Positions 53,716 through 64,000 of a DNA stretch of 64,000 nt are shown in pieces; within the stretch, counting starts at the first letter, position 1, and each line of letters opens with the position of its first letter. Position numbers and translations under genes: made by a program. The stretch lies in the NCBI GenBank assembly GCA_014871385.1, contig CM026425.1, positions 124,001-188,000 of the forward strand. Direction: 5' to 3'. The notes beneath the pieces are model-generated. The model saw only the letters and a list, made by a program, of their open reading frames with translations, searched no databases and was not told the origin of the DNA. This stretch comes from Ceratodon purpureus. Its lineage: Eukaryota; Streptophyta; Bryopsida; Pseudoditrichales; Ditrichaceae.

Positions 53716-55935
53716 ACTAAACGAAATTAGTGTCAAAATCTCGTCCAAAGTGACGTAGTGCACGTCATGTAGGTTCAACCTGCGAATGTCGCGATTGACG
53801 CGGCTTTGACGCGAAATAAATTTACGTCACCTTGGATGTTTCAAGTGACGTAGGAGCGTCAAGAGAGACACAGAAGGTAGATCAGTACGTGTAGAAAAGT
53901 AACTTTTTTAATGGATTTTTTTACCTTGCAATGATTTTGAAATGGCTAAGTATGGTAATATCTGAAGTCCGCACGTCACTTTTAACATAGATGGGTCACG
54001 GGTGTCAGGAATGTGTTTCCATGTTAAAATGTGTTAAAAGTGTCGTTATTAGAAATCCGATGTGGAATGCGTTTCTGATGTGTCACACTCACGTGGAAGC
54101 TATGGCTGACATGGACTCTAGGGTTTGACCTGGTCAACATCCCGAGGGGGGTGTCAATATGACGCGTTTGTTTCCAGTAACATTAAAACGCGTCACATAT
54201 GTGTTTCAAGAAACACATGAAATCAGCTGACGTGTCACGTGTCGGATAAGCTACGGCTCACGCGGCATCTAGGGTTCAACCTAGTCAACATCCTAGGGGT
54301 GTCAATAGTGACGCGTGCGTTTCCAGTGACACAAAAATGCGTCATATATGTGTTTCAAGAAACATATTGAATCAGCTAACGTGTCACGTGTGCGGAAACA
54401 TTCATCTATGAAGGTCTTAGATTAGGGCTTTGAGCCTTGGTAGTGTTAGGGTAAGCCGCCACTTCGGCGACTTCTTATCTTGTATTTGAAAGCTTGTTTT
54501 CAAGCTTTTTGTGTTTTCTTCCTAATCCATGGAGTGTCTCTCATTGTTTTCCCTATCAGTTCCTTGTTTCTTGTCCAAGTAAAGTGAGATTTGACAAGAT
54601 TGTAGATTTCTTGTAGGGCTTTCCAATGGTAATAAGCACGTCCAATTCCAAGTTATAGGAAGTGAGATATCGCCTTCCAAAGGTGGGGTTGTCAAAGGAG
54701 TGCGGCTGGAGGAAGGGTCTCGGATTTTTAGCTATCAGTCCTAGGATTTTTATTGTATGCTTCTGAGATTTTGAAGGTAGATGCACAATCAACTTAGCTT
54801 TCCAAAAAGCTAAGGCACGCCTTAATCAAAGCTAGGATGGAGTAACGGCAACCTGTAAACTGAAAGGTACTTCAATAAAATCCCGGGGGGGGGGGGGGGG
54901 GGGGGGGGGGTGTTGTTCTCCATCTTCTTCTTGTCTTCATTCCTCCCTTGTTCCTTTCTTCATGTGATCTTGTTCCATTAACTTCCTTGTGATTAAATGC
55001 CACCTAAATCTTCACTCAAGTGTGATTGAATGATGTGTTGCTATGAACTCACCGTGAGCACAATGATGTGGGTTGTGTAGATTAAGAAGGATTCAGCATG
55101 AGCAGCCCCTTACGTTACTTCATCCTATGTCTAAAGACGTTTTCCGAAACGCGTTAAATTATGTGACATATGTGTTTATCAGCGTCAAGTTGAACACTAC
55201 ATTGTGTTTCTTTTGACACAAAATTCAAATTGAATGCGTCAAATGGTTGACGTGCAAACATCATCCTACGTCTAAAGACGTTTCCGTAAACGGGTTAAAA
55301 TAAGTGACGCATGTGTTTATTAGCGTCAAACAGCGTCAAAGTTAACGTCCAGGACGCATTTGTCAAACAACCTCAAAAACGCGTCAAAACTGACATCCGT
55401 GACGTACTTCCAAAAAACCCCACTGCATCAAAAGTAACAGAAAATAACCTCACTTTCAACAAACGCATCGCACATATATACGCGCAGTCCACGATCATGC
55501 CATGTGTCAAAATATGAGCCATTGAAAATCTAATCGCCATGTTAGATTCATTTGCCACTTCAACAAATTTTTCATCCATGACAAGGATGGAGACTTGTCC
55601 ACGTCAAATCGTATGTGAAATTTTTGAAATGACGGGGAATGTCCATGTGGTATCCACCGTGTCTCTTGCGAAACTGGAAAACGCTCCGTGGCAAAAAAAT
55701 TACTCTCCAAGTTACTGACCGCAAGTAAATTCACAAAATAGACACGTAACGTCGAGCGTCAAAGTAAAGAGGTTGATGACGCTCGTAGACGGGACATGTC
55801 TAAATTGATTCAACTCTTCAAACGCAATGGCCTTTTTTTGCGTCAAAAAACAAAACGCGTTAAAACGCGTTAAACCCTCGTTAAAAATGCGTTTAACTTA
55901 AAACGCGTCACGAAAATCCATGTTTTCCTCTAGTG
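53716..55935. repeat. GCGTCA/TGACGC-rich repetitive stretch
   Basis: The words gcgtcaaa, tgacgcg and aaaacgcgt occur dozens of times at 53.75-54.4 kb and again at 55.1-55.93 kb. A tandem duplication of about 150-160 bp (about 54085-54400) repeats cta(t/c)ggct, ctagggtt(t/c), gtcaacatcc, tgacgcgt and tgtttcaagaaaca in order. No ORF of note. The class of repeat is unknown. Confidence 0.6.
54885..54910. repeat. Poly-G run of 26
   Basis: Twenty-six consecutive G bases after tccc. Such a run can form G-quadruplexes and is prone to length error in sequencing, so the true length is uncertain. Confidence 0.85.
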
Positions 55936-57774
55936 ATACTATACCCTCCTCTTGGCCCTCTTGTACTTATACTAAATATGCTTGCTTTCTAATCCTAAAA
56001 CCCTTGTGTGTTTTCTCACTCTGTCTCCTATCTAATTGAACACTCACGGTCACTCACAGTTCTCCTTGGCTAGCTGGGAATACTCCAACACCTCGTTGAA
56101 GGTCTCAGCCCATCCAATACCTAATTGCCTCGAGTTTCGAGTTGCCTTCGCATCCTTGGGAGAGCCTTGGTTACACTTCTCCTCTCAATGGTCTAAATCC
56201 TCATACCAGGATAGTTACCTTCCACGACCATGACCTCTAACTCTAATCTATAACCACTAGCCACCCCCTAAGTCTTTTAAGATCCTCAGACGACTCACTC
56301 ACCTTCCAGCATCTCCATGCCATAACCCTAGCTAACAACGTCGGTCTCCTACGCACACCAAAGTTTCTTTTTCTTTAAGAATGATGACATTAATGTTAAA
56401 ATTTGTTTTCACTAATTTTTTCCAATTTAAGCTTTCCAATACCATCTTGAGTGGCTTAATTTGAGGAATTGAAAATACAAATTTTGCATTTGTAGGAAAT
56501 TAACCTTATTCTGTTTACTTGTCAGCAATATGCACTCAAGCATAAAGGAACTTGTGATCAACATATGGTAAGTCTCCTTCGATTAACCCCTAAAGTTCCT
56601 TGACTATATTTCGATAGAAAATGCTCCAGAATTGCCATTTCCAATGTAAAAAGCATGAATGACTAAAAAATCATTATTTTTGAATTCTAACCGTAAGATC
56701 TTCATCAAAATTATTTTAATAGGCAGCTCAAAATTTTTCAATATAATCAACCGTAGAAGATTATAGCAATTTTAGTTTAAAAACAAACTTTTTGGCAAGA
56801 TTTTTGACTAGGTTGAAACACTCTAACTTTTTTTTTCTTAGGTTTTTTGCATTATGGATTTTTGGGGTTTTGATGCATGTGAAAGAAGACTAAGTTAGCT
56901 AATTGTATTAAAAAAATTACACTCAAAAGTCAAGGGTGGCATGTTGAAAAAAATATTTTTATTAAGTTGAATATACAAGAATGCTAAATCTTCTTTCTTT
57001 TCTAGAAATTCCATTATTTAATAAAGTCCTAATTCAAAAATTCTAAGTAAATATTGATGTCTATATTTTAAGTGAAAAAAAGAAATATCATAAAATAATA
57101 AATTTTCTAACTTTTATGAAGGAAAGAAGAAGTTTTCTTAATACACTTCCCAAAACGGTGAGAAAGCTTTGATATTTTGTGGAGTGAACATTATGCACTC
57201 AAAGTCGTTTCTTCTTGGAAACCTCAAAGATGACATCAATGAAGTATTTTTAAAAATATTCTCAGAGGTAATTGATGTATATAGCATGGCTTCCCGGATT
57301 GCCCATCGAATAGCTTTTTCCACTTTAGGTTCCATAGTTATTTTTATAAGTGTCCAATTCAAAAAAATTAGATTCCCTCAAATTTCTTGATATGGCCCAC
57401 AAAAAAAATCAAAAAAAAATAATTTTAAATTGACATCACAAGTACCTGCTCAAAATTTTAAAAAGCCCATTATAAGACAATGGTCCTATAGGGGTTAATT
57501 CCAAAATTACAAATATGCTATTTATTCAAGTTTTGATTACACCTACATCCACTGAGCTAGCTCACTTTCTAACTAAACCACTACTCTTTTTAAAATTCAC
57601 TTGGAATGGCCTCAACAATGGGATTATATCTCCTCACTCTCTAGCTTTGATCCAATCCACTTAGGTGCAGAGTTTCTTTAACTGGCGATTAAAAGCCAGA
57701 AGGCGAAAGAATTTTACTGTGGTCACAAATAGTATGAAAAATAGGGTTAAATTCATCAGTTAGAGTGCGAAGAA
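55936..57774. other. AT-rich spacer, no gene seen
   Basis: No recognisable coding sequence. Short ORFs occur on both strands but none has a family motif. Confidence 0.4.
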
Positions 57775-58740
57775 TTATCTGGTTGGTGCGCTGCAATCGC
57801 CACCGTTTGATGCGGGATCCCAGTCATGTCGCCCGCATATAGTCTCCATGAGTGGCCTGCCGTTTCCCTGATGGTGCCACTTGGCTTCCAAATTTGAGTG
57901 GAAAAAGTGGGATTGGAGCCCGCCGGCCGTGGTTCGACTTGGAACAAATCCCCTACCTCCACGTGTCTGTCGCCCGAACGTGAAGCCATCATCAAGCCCC
58001 TTGTCGCCTGGATCGTTTGATACTTGAAGGTCCAGGGCGCTCATTGTTTGGCATTGTTGGGGATTTCTTGAGATCCTTCGTGTTTTTAATCCTTGTGCTC
58101 GAGGGATTGTTGATCATCGGCGGGAATGGAAGGGGGGTTAAGATAAGTATTTTTATTGTGTCGGAGTACATTGGAAAAATGGTGGGTAACATGGGTTGGG
58201 GTCTTGGTGTTGCGTTGTGTCTCGGCTGGGTGAAGCTTCATTTGCACCAATTGGGCTGCACATTCTATCCGCAGCTTGAATTGTAGAATTCATGTTACTC
58301 TCTTCTCTTGCACAATTCTAAGGGCCATTGTCACGCTCGTTACGCCGCCCTACAAGAAGCAATTAGCAATTGATGGTCTCTCCATCTCGATATCACCTAA
58401 CTTGCTTCCTTGATTTACATCTGCAATCTTTTAATTTCGTAACTTGTGCTTGATCCGTCAACTAAGTCATTGTGAATTGTTGGAAACGCTGGTTGCGATG
58501 GTCTCTCCAAGATCTCCTCTATTTTGGTATTACAATAGAGTTTCGATGACTGGGTCGTCGTCTTCGTTGTCTGGGATTACTCCTACTGTTTTGCTTGGTG
58601 GGTCTAATATGTCGAGCACTTCCAATTCTGTTGCGGGATGCTTAGTGTGGGTAAGAGTCTATCAGTATGTGATAATTCTTGGAAGAGGAAGGCGAAGGGG
58701 GCTCGCGATCATTGGTGGAGGTCAATCCCTGCTGTGAAAC
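57775..58740. other. Unassigned ORFs on both strands
   Basis: A minus-strand ORF (57775-58044) is Gly/Asp/His-rich. Plus-strand ORFs at 58017-58286 and 58444-58737 are hydrophobic or Ser-rich. The plus ORF at 58017 has a run of hydrophobic residues (FLRSFVFLILVLEGLLII) that could be a membrane segment. None shows a known motif or splice support. Confidence 0.25.
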
Positions 58741-58869
58741 TGCTGTCTATTCCAGCAAACACAGTTCCCGCATGCAGCGCACCATGCACATCCGACTCCA
58801 TCGCGAACGTCATTGTATTGTCATCGATCAGATCTATAGAGATAGGGCAAAATTAGACTAACGCTGGCA

Positions 58870-59193
58870 TTGTTGATGTTGGTGCGTCTGCTCTTGGCAA
58901 AGAGTTCAACAGAAGTAAGTTGCCCATGGTCGAAGAAGTGTCCAATTTCTCCGATGACAAGTCACAAACTCGAGGTGGACCTGAGAGAGAAGGTGCCAAC
59001 GAAAAATTATGACGCAACTAGGAAGTTCCAGGAGACTTGGTGCCCTAAACTCCCTTGGGCAGAGCTATTCGGCAGTTCTGACGAACTATTCCAGTCGGTG
59101 AAATGTGTTGTATGTTTGCAGATCACAGGAAAGCCCAAGATTCTAAACACCATATTCGTTATTTTGGGAGATATTCTTGAATTTGGGAAATGA
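58870..59193 (+). pseudogene. Zinc-finger N-terminal fragment of a transposase-like protein
   Basis: The segment RKFQETWCPKLPWAELF followed by VKCVVCLQITGKPKIL matches by memory the N-terminal C-x-x-C zinc-finger region of transposon proteins (hAT/TTF type) common in streptophyte genomes. Only the first half is present; the usual His-containing end of the finger and the transposase body are missing before TGA at 59191. It is a truncated fragment. Confidence 0.5.
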
Positions 59194-59299
59194 GCGTGTA
59201 GAGAAATGGCCACATTTGTGCCCTCCCATTTACTTCAATCTTGCGGAAATCAATATTGAATCATTAAAAACACCTTAAAGGAACAATGAGGGCCATGTC

Positions 59300-59322
59300 A
59301 TTTAGGTCGAGTGGACCTAAAT
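59300..59322. promoter_or_regulatory. Dyad motif 1
   Basis: Arms ATTTAGGTC (59300-59308) and GACCTAAAT (59314-59322) with a 5-base spacer. One of six related dyads at 59.3-62.1 kb. Confidence 0.65.
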
Positions 59323-59402
59323 GCACGAACATACAGGAGAAAACTTAGTAATGTTCATTAATTCATTAAAAACATGTTTAAAGAGAGATGATGATTAAGT
59401 CA

Positions 59403-59423
59403 TTTAGGTCGATCACACCTAAA
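59403..59423. promoter_or_regulatory. Dyad motif 2
   Basis: Arms TTTAGGT (59403-59409) and ACCTAAA (59417-59423) with a 7-base spacer. Confidence 0.6.
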
Positions 59424-59728
59424 CGCAATATAAACAAGGAAAAAGAATATACCACGTCCCCTGTATTTTTAGTAGTAACTATTCGTTACCTTTTCTAAAC
59501 CACGGTTTCAATAAAAGGCAATGTCCAATCACATAAATTACATTCGGAAATTTGAATAACACAAAAAGTGTGCAAGACAATGAGGCAAAAATAGCAGACG
59601 AGAAAATTTGACAAACAGATCAATCGTTTTATTCAAAACATAATTACATTGAAATAACACAGAGGACTCTTATAATCGTCTATATTGTCTGCGCCATTGC
59701 TATACAGTACATAGTATCCTCTATATGG

Positions 59729-60557
59729 TTATGGAGTCCCTCCGTAAGCCTCAATTCTTGACTTGACAAATTCCCGTTGGCGCTGACGTGTCCACGACAT
59801 TCCCTCAACCTGCATCATTAGACTATCAAGAAGACGTTGCAACTTCTGCCTACGCCTGTCATCGATGCTTGACTTTGGCAGAGAGTGGCGACGGGTACTG
59901 GATGGTTTAGAGTGGGAGTCGGCGGACTTCCTTGCCCCGGATCCTGTAGTTGTTGATCGTAGCCTCGGCATCTGCAAAGGGGATAAATTAGCATTGGGAA
60001 GAGATTTCGGTTTAGGTCGAATCGACCTAAACTGCTGAGTGCAAGTGTAAAGGTCGAACGGACCTTGAACGAGGAGGCCTACATAAGCTAGAACCAGACC
60101 TAGATGAAAGTATAAAAAGATCAATCATTTTAGGTGGCCTCGAGCTAAAATAAGGACATCAGAATGAAACATCATGAAAGAAACTTAAGGGATGAAACAT
60201 CAGAAAGGAATGAAAAGCGAATACTGAGGAATGAAAACCAACCTTTGCCGGTGGTAATGACGGCATGTCCTCCACATTGTTATAAAGAGCACGCTTTGTA
60301 GGGGTAGAACTCTGTCGTTTCGGAGATAGAACCTGCAGTACGGTCCGTGGCCACATAGGAGAAGGGGATTTCAGGGTCTTGGGAACGGACAGGTTAACCG
60401 GGCTGTCCACAACCCCTTCGTCGACAGCCATAGTTGAGTAGTCCATCGTGGACTGTGCTGTTGCAACGGATTGCAACAGAAGCCCTCTGCTACGTAGAGA
60501 GGGCCCGCAGCCATAAGCATTATTCAAAGAATCCACTGAGGCTCGACATGCATTATC
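59729..60557 (-). CDS. Unknown basic protein, last two exons
   Basis: Exons 60557-60243 and 59971-59729 join in phase 0 across a GT-AG intron and end at TAA. The protein is Ser/Pro/Arg-rich, with motifs SPMWPRTVLQVLSPKRQSS, then a basic region (RKSADSHSKPSSTRRHS), and a helical C-terminus (DDRRRQKLQRLLDSLMMQVEG). The acceptor before 60557 shows that at least one upstream exon exists, but I could not place it. It may be a separate gene from the phosphatase just upstream, whose frame ends at TAA 60788. Function unknown; nuclear location is plausible. Confidence 0.5.
60010..60032. promoter_or_regulatory. Dyad motif 3, in an intron
   Basis: Arms GTTTAGGTCGA (60010-60020) and TCGACCTAAAC (60022-60032), perfect 11-base arms with a one-base spacer. 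It lies in the intron 60242-59972 of the unknown gene. Confidence 0.75.
60050..60066. promoter_or_regulatory. Dyad motif 4, in an intron
   Basis: Arms AAGGTC (60050-60055) and GACCTT (60061-60066) around gaacg, in the same intron as motif 3. Confidence 0.55.
60127..60151. promoter_or_regulatory. Dyad motif 5, weaker, in an intron
   Basis: Arms ATTTTAG (60127-60133) and CTAAAAT (60145-60151) around an 11-base spacer; same intron as motifs 3 and 4. Confidence 0.45.
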
Positions 60558-60787
60558 CTGCAATACATAAAGCGAATAGAAACATACATCCACCAATAAT
60601 TCAGCAATGGTTTAGGGTTCGTCGCAAGGGGCTGAATAGATCAAGAAAGAAATATAAACTTTGTATTACAAAAGGAGTAGTCTGGATACAAAGATTACGC
60701 AAGTGGTAAAGATGTACAATACACTAATAGCTCCGCGGCAGTTCAGAAATGTCTATTAACAAAGTAAAGAACCAAAATCATGCCAAA

Positions 60788-61954
60788 TTATGCTCTACGA
60801 CTGATTGCCTCGTTAATCTTAGCGTATAGTTCACAGGTAGAACGGTCATCATAATACATTTTCTTTCCGATCGGACGCTCGGCACTGAATCTAGCGATTG
60901 TCCCCACAAAGTGGTGTAGGTCTATAAGATATGGCAAAAGTTTCGACAACAAGAAACGATCATCTGCGGCATCGGGATTCTGGTTGTTCCAAGTGGAGAG
61001 TAAAAGGACATTGTAAGAATTATTCTGACAGTGCTTGATCGGGCTGTCGTCGATAAAAATGGTGTTGGCTTCGGAATATAGGCCACCAAATTTACGAAAG
61101 AGACCATCAGACATCAGCTTCAGGAAGATGTCCTTCTGAGTCCCGGGTTCCTTCATATATACCGGACGACCTCAAAAATCTACGCCCATAGGAACTCTCT
61201 GACAGTCCTCTTGACCTAGAATTCTGAGCGGATAGACAGGACGAATCGGACCAAACAGATAGTCGCAGATCATTTTTGTCGTTGAAGTCTTCATCGAACT
61301 CCAGACGGTTATGGTTGCGAACGTTGACAACCGACGAAGGAAATCAGCGCAATTGGGCCTGACACAAACAAGCTTGGGGCCCACGACTGTTGGCTTGGAC
61401 GCTGAGTGGATGCTAAGGTCATGGCTAACGAATGATTTTCCAGGCCAATTAGGAGTACTGGAGCAGAGTATTCCATTGAGGTCAAGGACAACGTTCAACC
61501 AACCACTCTGAGGTCGCGTCGGGACAGGACTCAATTCTTCACTAGAACTTACGTCACATCCAGATGCCTCGCGCACCTGGAGAGGAAATACCGATGACAG
61601 ATGGACATTACTATATTATACTAGGACAGGGTTATACGAATGATACAATGAGGACAGTCGCAAGGCAAGTCATTACCCAAGGAAACAGTGCAACGAGATA
61701 TAATGATGGATGAAATACCTGAACATCCTCGGCTTGACCTTCTACAACATCCCGATCCTCCACAGGACCCATCGACCCTAATGAATCCTGAGGTTGATTG
61801 TCAGGAATGACCTCTACGCACGTTGGCAAGGTTAGAGCACACTGGGCCGTGACATCTAAATCCATATTTGTGCGTACAGGCTCATCCGCAGTTTGGGCCA
61901 TGACAACATCATCCACGATCCGAAGATCTTCCACTTCCTCATTCACTTCGTGAC
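60788..61954 (-). pseudogene. FCP/HAD-type phosphatase-like protein with one internal TGA
   Basis: Exons 61954-61719 and 61576-60788 join in phase 0 across a GT-AG intron. The first is acidic and has no domain. The second carries the FCP1-like fold. Motif I is VVLDLNGILC, in which the second Asp of the usual D-x-D is Asn, as in some plant relatives. Next come LRRLSTFATITVWSSM (motif II area), LGQEDCQRVPMG, then YMKEPGTQKDIFLKLM and NTIFIDDSPIKH (motif III/IV Asp-Asp). An in-frame TGA at 61172-61174 splits the domain between motifs II and III with no frame change. The terminal stop is TAA. With the Asn substitution and the stop, activity is doubtful. One or more 5' exons lie upstream. Confidence 0.7.
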
Positions 61955-62036
61955 CTGGGCATTGCAAGAGAACTATTGAATCATCACAGAGTAATCAATG
62001 AAGCTGACATAGAAGGGATTGGTAAAAAGTTGAACG

Positions 62037-62059
62037 GTTTAGCTCGAGTCGAGCTAAAC
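62037..62059. promoter_or_regulatory. Dyad motif 6
   Basis: Arms GTTTAGCTCGA (62037-62047) and TCGAGCTAAAC (62049-62059), perfect, one-base spacer. Compared with motif 3, one position differs in each arm (G to C and its partner), so symmetry is retained. Confidence 0.75.
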
Positions 62060-62169
62060 AGCCTATTTGTATTAATTACAATCGTTTTGGTACAAAATGC
62101 ACATTTCAGTGAACTACTCCGGTATCAACACCTCATCTACAAAATTCCGAGTTCAAAAAATCTAAGTTT

Positions 62170-62350
62170 GGGAGGGTCCTGAAGATGTCTCGGGAGCATC
62201 TCCCTGAGTCTGATTGTGGGAGGGAGAACGGGGTGGGCTGGGACTCGGGTCACGCATGACCTGGTCGGTGCAATGATGGCTTGGCTCAGGCACTGATGCG
62301 GGACTCGGATCCGACATTGGCAATTTTGCACCACTGGTAGGGGATCCCAA
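62170..62350 (-). other. Possible Ser/Pro-rich 5' exon of the phosphatase gene
   Basis: A minus-strand frame rich in Ser/Pro (SDPSPASVPEPSHH, SPSPPRSPSHNQ) lies about 220 bp upstream of the first recognised phosphatase exon. No phase-compatible donor is obvious, so the assignment is tentative. Confidence 0.25.
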
Positions 62351-62529
62351 AATGTAATATCCTTCTCCGGATCTTTTGATAATTCAGAATTCATATACAA
62401 GCATGTACATAGATACTGCAATTTAAAAATTTGATTTTTAATACGGAATAATAATTTTAGTAATATCAGATACACTGAATGGTATTATTAATATTTGTAA
62501 GAATTGCGAGTTAAATATTACTGAAAAAG

Positions 62530-63060
62530 AGATAAAAAAAATAAAAAATAGTTTAGACTGGAAGAAGGTTGCAAGAGAAATAAATAATTATGAAAGGAAG
62601 TATGCCAGAAACAAACAATGAATTAACATAGAATTAAAAATATTTAGATAATTAATTGATTTAGTACGGAAGAAACAAACAATGCTCTAACATAGAATTA
62701 AAAATAAATGGTAGAGATTAAAAAAAAACAAAAAAACAAACATTAAAATCAGAAGAGAAAGGGATAATATAAAATCAATAGCATGGGATGGAAGAAGGTT
62801 GGAAGAGAAATAAAAATTTGAATAATTAATCAATTTAGTACGGAAGAAACAAACAATGCTCTAATATACAATTAAAAATAAATGGAAGAGTTAAAAAAAA
62901 AAACAAATATTAATATTGAAAGATAAAGGGGAAAAAAAAATAAAAAATAGTATAGAGTGGAACAAGGTTGGAAGAGAAATAAACAAATGAATCATTACAG
63001 AGGGAAGTATGCACAAAACATTAAGAGATGAAACATTAATATTGGAAGAGAAAGGGGATT
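62530..63060. repeat. AT-rich tandem repeats, about 175-bp period
   Basis: The landmark ttagtacggaagaaacaaac occurs at about 62661 and 62835, a spacing of 174 bp. The words ggaagaaggttg(g/c)aagagaaata and aattaaaaataaatgg recur likewise, giving two to three copies. Confidence 0.7.
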
Positions 63061-63085
63061 ATAATATAAAATTTAGAGTTCCAGG

Positions 63086-63322
63086 ATGGAGCAATCTAAT
63101 GCATTTTTGGTAGGCTATTTGGCAAAGATGATATGGAGGGACGAACAATGCCCATACCTCTTCAAGGATACAATGTCAATGATTGCATTCTCAACGAAGT
63201 TGAATGGCTTGCTTAACGAAGACCCCACGATGAGGCTATCACTTGCAAGAGTTGTGGATGATTTGATGAGTCTCCCTTACAACTTCAAAGCTCCCGATAG
63301 TTGTTTTAGAGGCACATTGTAG
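63086..63322 (+). pseudogene. Unknown ORF, paralogue of 20380-20691
   Basis: The first codon is ATG and the stop is TAG at 63320-63322. Motif order FLVGYLAKMIW, LFKD, LLNEDP, LARVVDDL, LPYNF matches the copy at 20.4-20.7 kb. Upstream sequence is AT-rich repeat, so any upstream exon is missing or far away. The family is unnamed to me. Both copies are followed by GAAGCTC/GAAGTGCTC repeats. Confidence 0.45.
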
Positions 63323-63518
63323 TACCATAGTGAATTGCATATGTAACATTTTGATTGCCTATATGGCTTTGTTTACACGTTTGCAAAATCGTAATAAATC
63401 TTTTTTTGACAGCTATGTACTCTTGTGGAGAATAAAATTTTATTGCTATTTTTGTAATGGAACGGAAAAAAATAAAATATTAATTGTATGCCCCGTTCTC
63501 CAGAATCACCTTAAACCC

Positions 63519-64000
63519 ATAACCTCGCGCCCCCCCCTCCCGGAAGCTCTGGCCTCCCCTCCAAGAAGCTCTAGCCCCCCCTCCTAGAAGCTCTAGCCCC
63601 CCTTAGAAGCTCGCGCCCCCCTCCAAGAAGCTTGCGCCCCCGCCTCCCCCCCCCCCCCCCCCCCCCCTCCAAGAAGCTCTGGCCCCCCCCATCCCTCCTA
63701 GAAGCGTTGGCCCCCCCTCCTTGAAGCACTTGCCCCCCCTTCCTTGAAGCACTTGCCCCCCCCCCCCTCAGAAGCTCGTGCCGCCCCCCCTAGAAGCTCG
63801 CACCCCCCCTCCTTAGAAGCTCGCGCCCCCCCCCCCCCTAGAAGCTCGCGCCCCCCCCCTCAGAAGCTCGCGCCCCCCCCCTAGAAGCGCGCCCCTCTAA
63901 GAAGCTCTGGCCCCCCTTCCCAAAAGCTTTGGCCCCCTTCTCAGAAGCTGGCGCCCCCTTTGAACCCGCTCGCGCACCCCTTTGCATATGTGGAATTCCG
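63519..64000. repeat. C-rich minisatellite with GAAGCTC core
   Basis: Units of C-run plus t(a/c)(g/c)aagaagctc(g/t)(c/g)g, about 20-30 bp each, run on to the window edge. C runs reach about 18-20 bases, so copy number and run lengths may be unreliable. Confidence 0.85.

Noticed and set aside
55311-56233. Short ORFs at 55311-55517 and 56036-56233
   Set aside because: No motif, no splice support, and the first overlaps the GCGTCA repeat.

Overview
The window looks like nuclear DNA of a streptophyte (plant-lineage) eukaryote. The evidence is GT-AG introns in every recognisable host gene, plant-type sequence in a calmodulin-lysine methyltransferase and an equilibrative nucleoside transporter, plant-type Ty3/gypsy, PIF/Harbinger and Mutator-like elements, and many MITEs. 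The repeat load and the style of the retroelement proteins recall a charophyte alga such as Chara. That is recognition by eye, not a database match.

Layout. 1-3366: decayed repeats, including one copy of a dispersed repeat found again at 46 kb. 3367-8096: a broken PIF/Harbinger-type element, with transposase (+), a GAGA-rich tandem array and a Myb/SANT-like gene (-). 8221-11302: an intact seven-exon calmodulin-lysine N-methyltransferase gene (+). 11303-15324: AT-rich spacer. 15325-17835: an intact ten-exon nucleoside transporter gene (-). 18.2-19.7 kb: a poly-A run and two MITEs. 20.3-22.8 kb: an unknown ORF, an old gypsy integrase remnant and a solo LTR with intact target duplication. 23.2-28.9 kb: unassigned ORFs and a large broken transposase-like gene. 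29.2-30.2 kb: a decayed SUVR-like SET gene (-).

30.6-49.1 kb is one minus-strand coding locus (called gene X here) broken by nested insertions. A complete 13.7-kb Ty3/gypsy element (30929-44626) sits in one exon. A CCGG-rich repeat occupies about 45340-46990. A 4.6-kb Mutator-like element with very long inverted ends (49134-53706) adjoins the coiled-coil exon. 53.7-58.8 kb is repetitive, AT-rich spacer. 58.9-63.3 kb holds a zinc-finger transposon fragment, an unknown gene, an FCP/HAD-type phosphatase gene with one internal stop, and six dyad-symmetric motifs. The right end is a C-rich minisatellite.

The two intact genes are housekeeping genes with no pathway link to each other. Everything else is mobile or decaying DNA. 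The points most worth a second look are: the excess of TAG among internal stops in the broken genes; the roughly 1,400-residue extension fused behind the gypsy integrase; the transposase-like gene at 25.3-28.9 kb with its SET-gene neighbour and GTAC-rich introns; and the compensating palindromes at 59-62 kb. Exon edges come from reading frame, phase and splice consensus only; no transcript or search was available.
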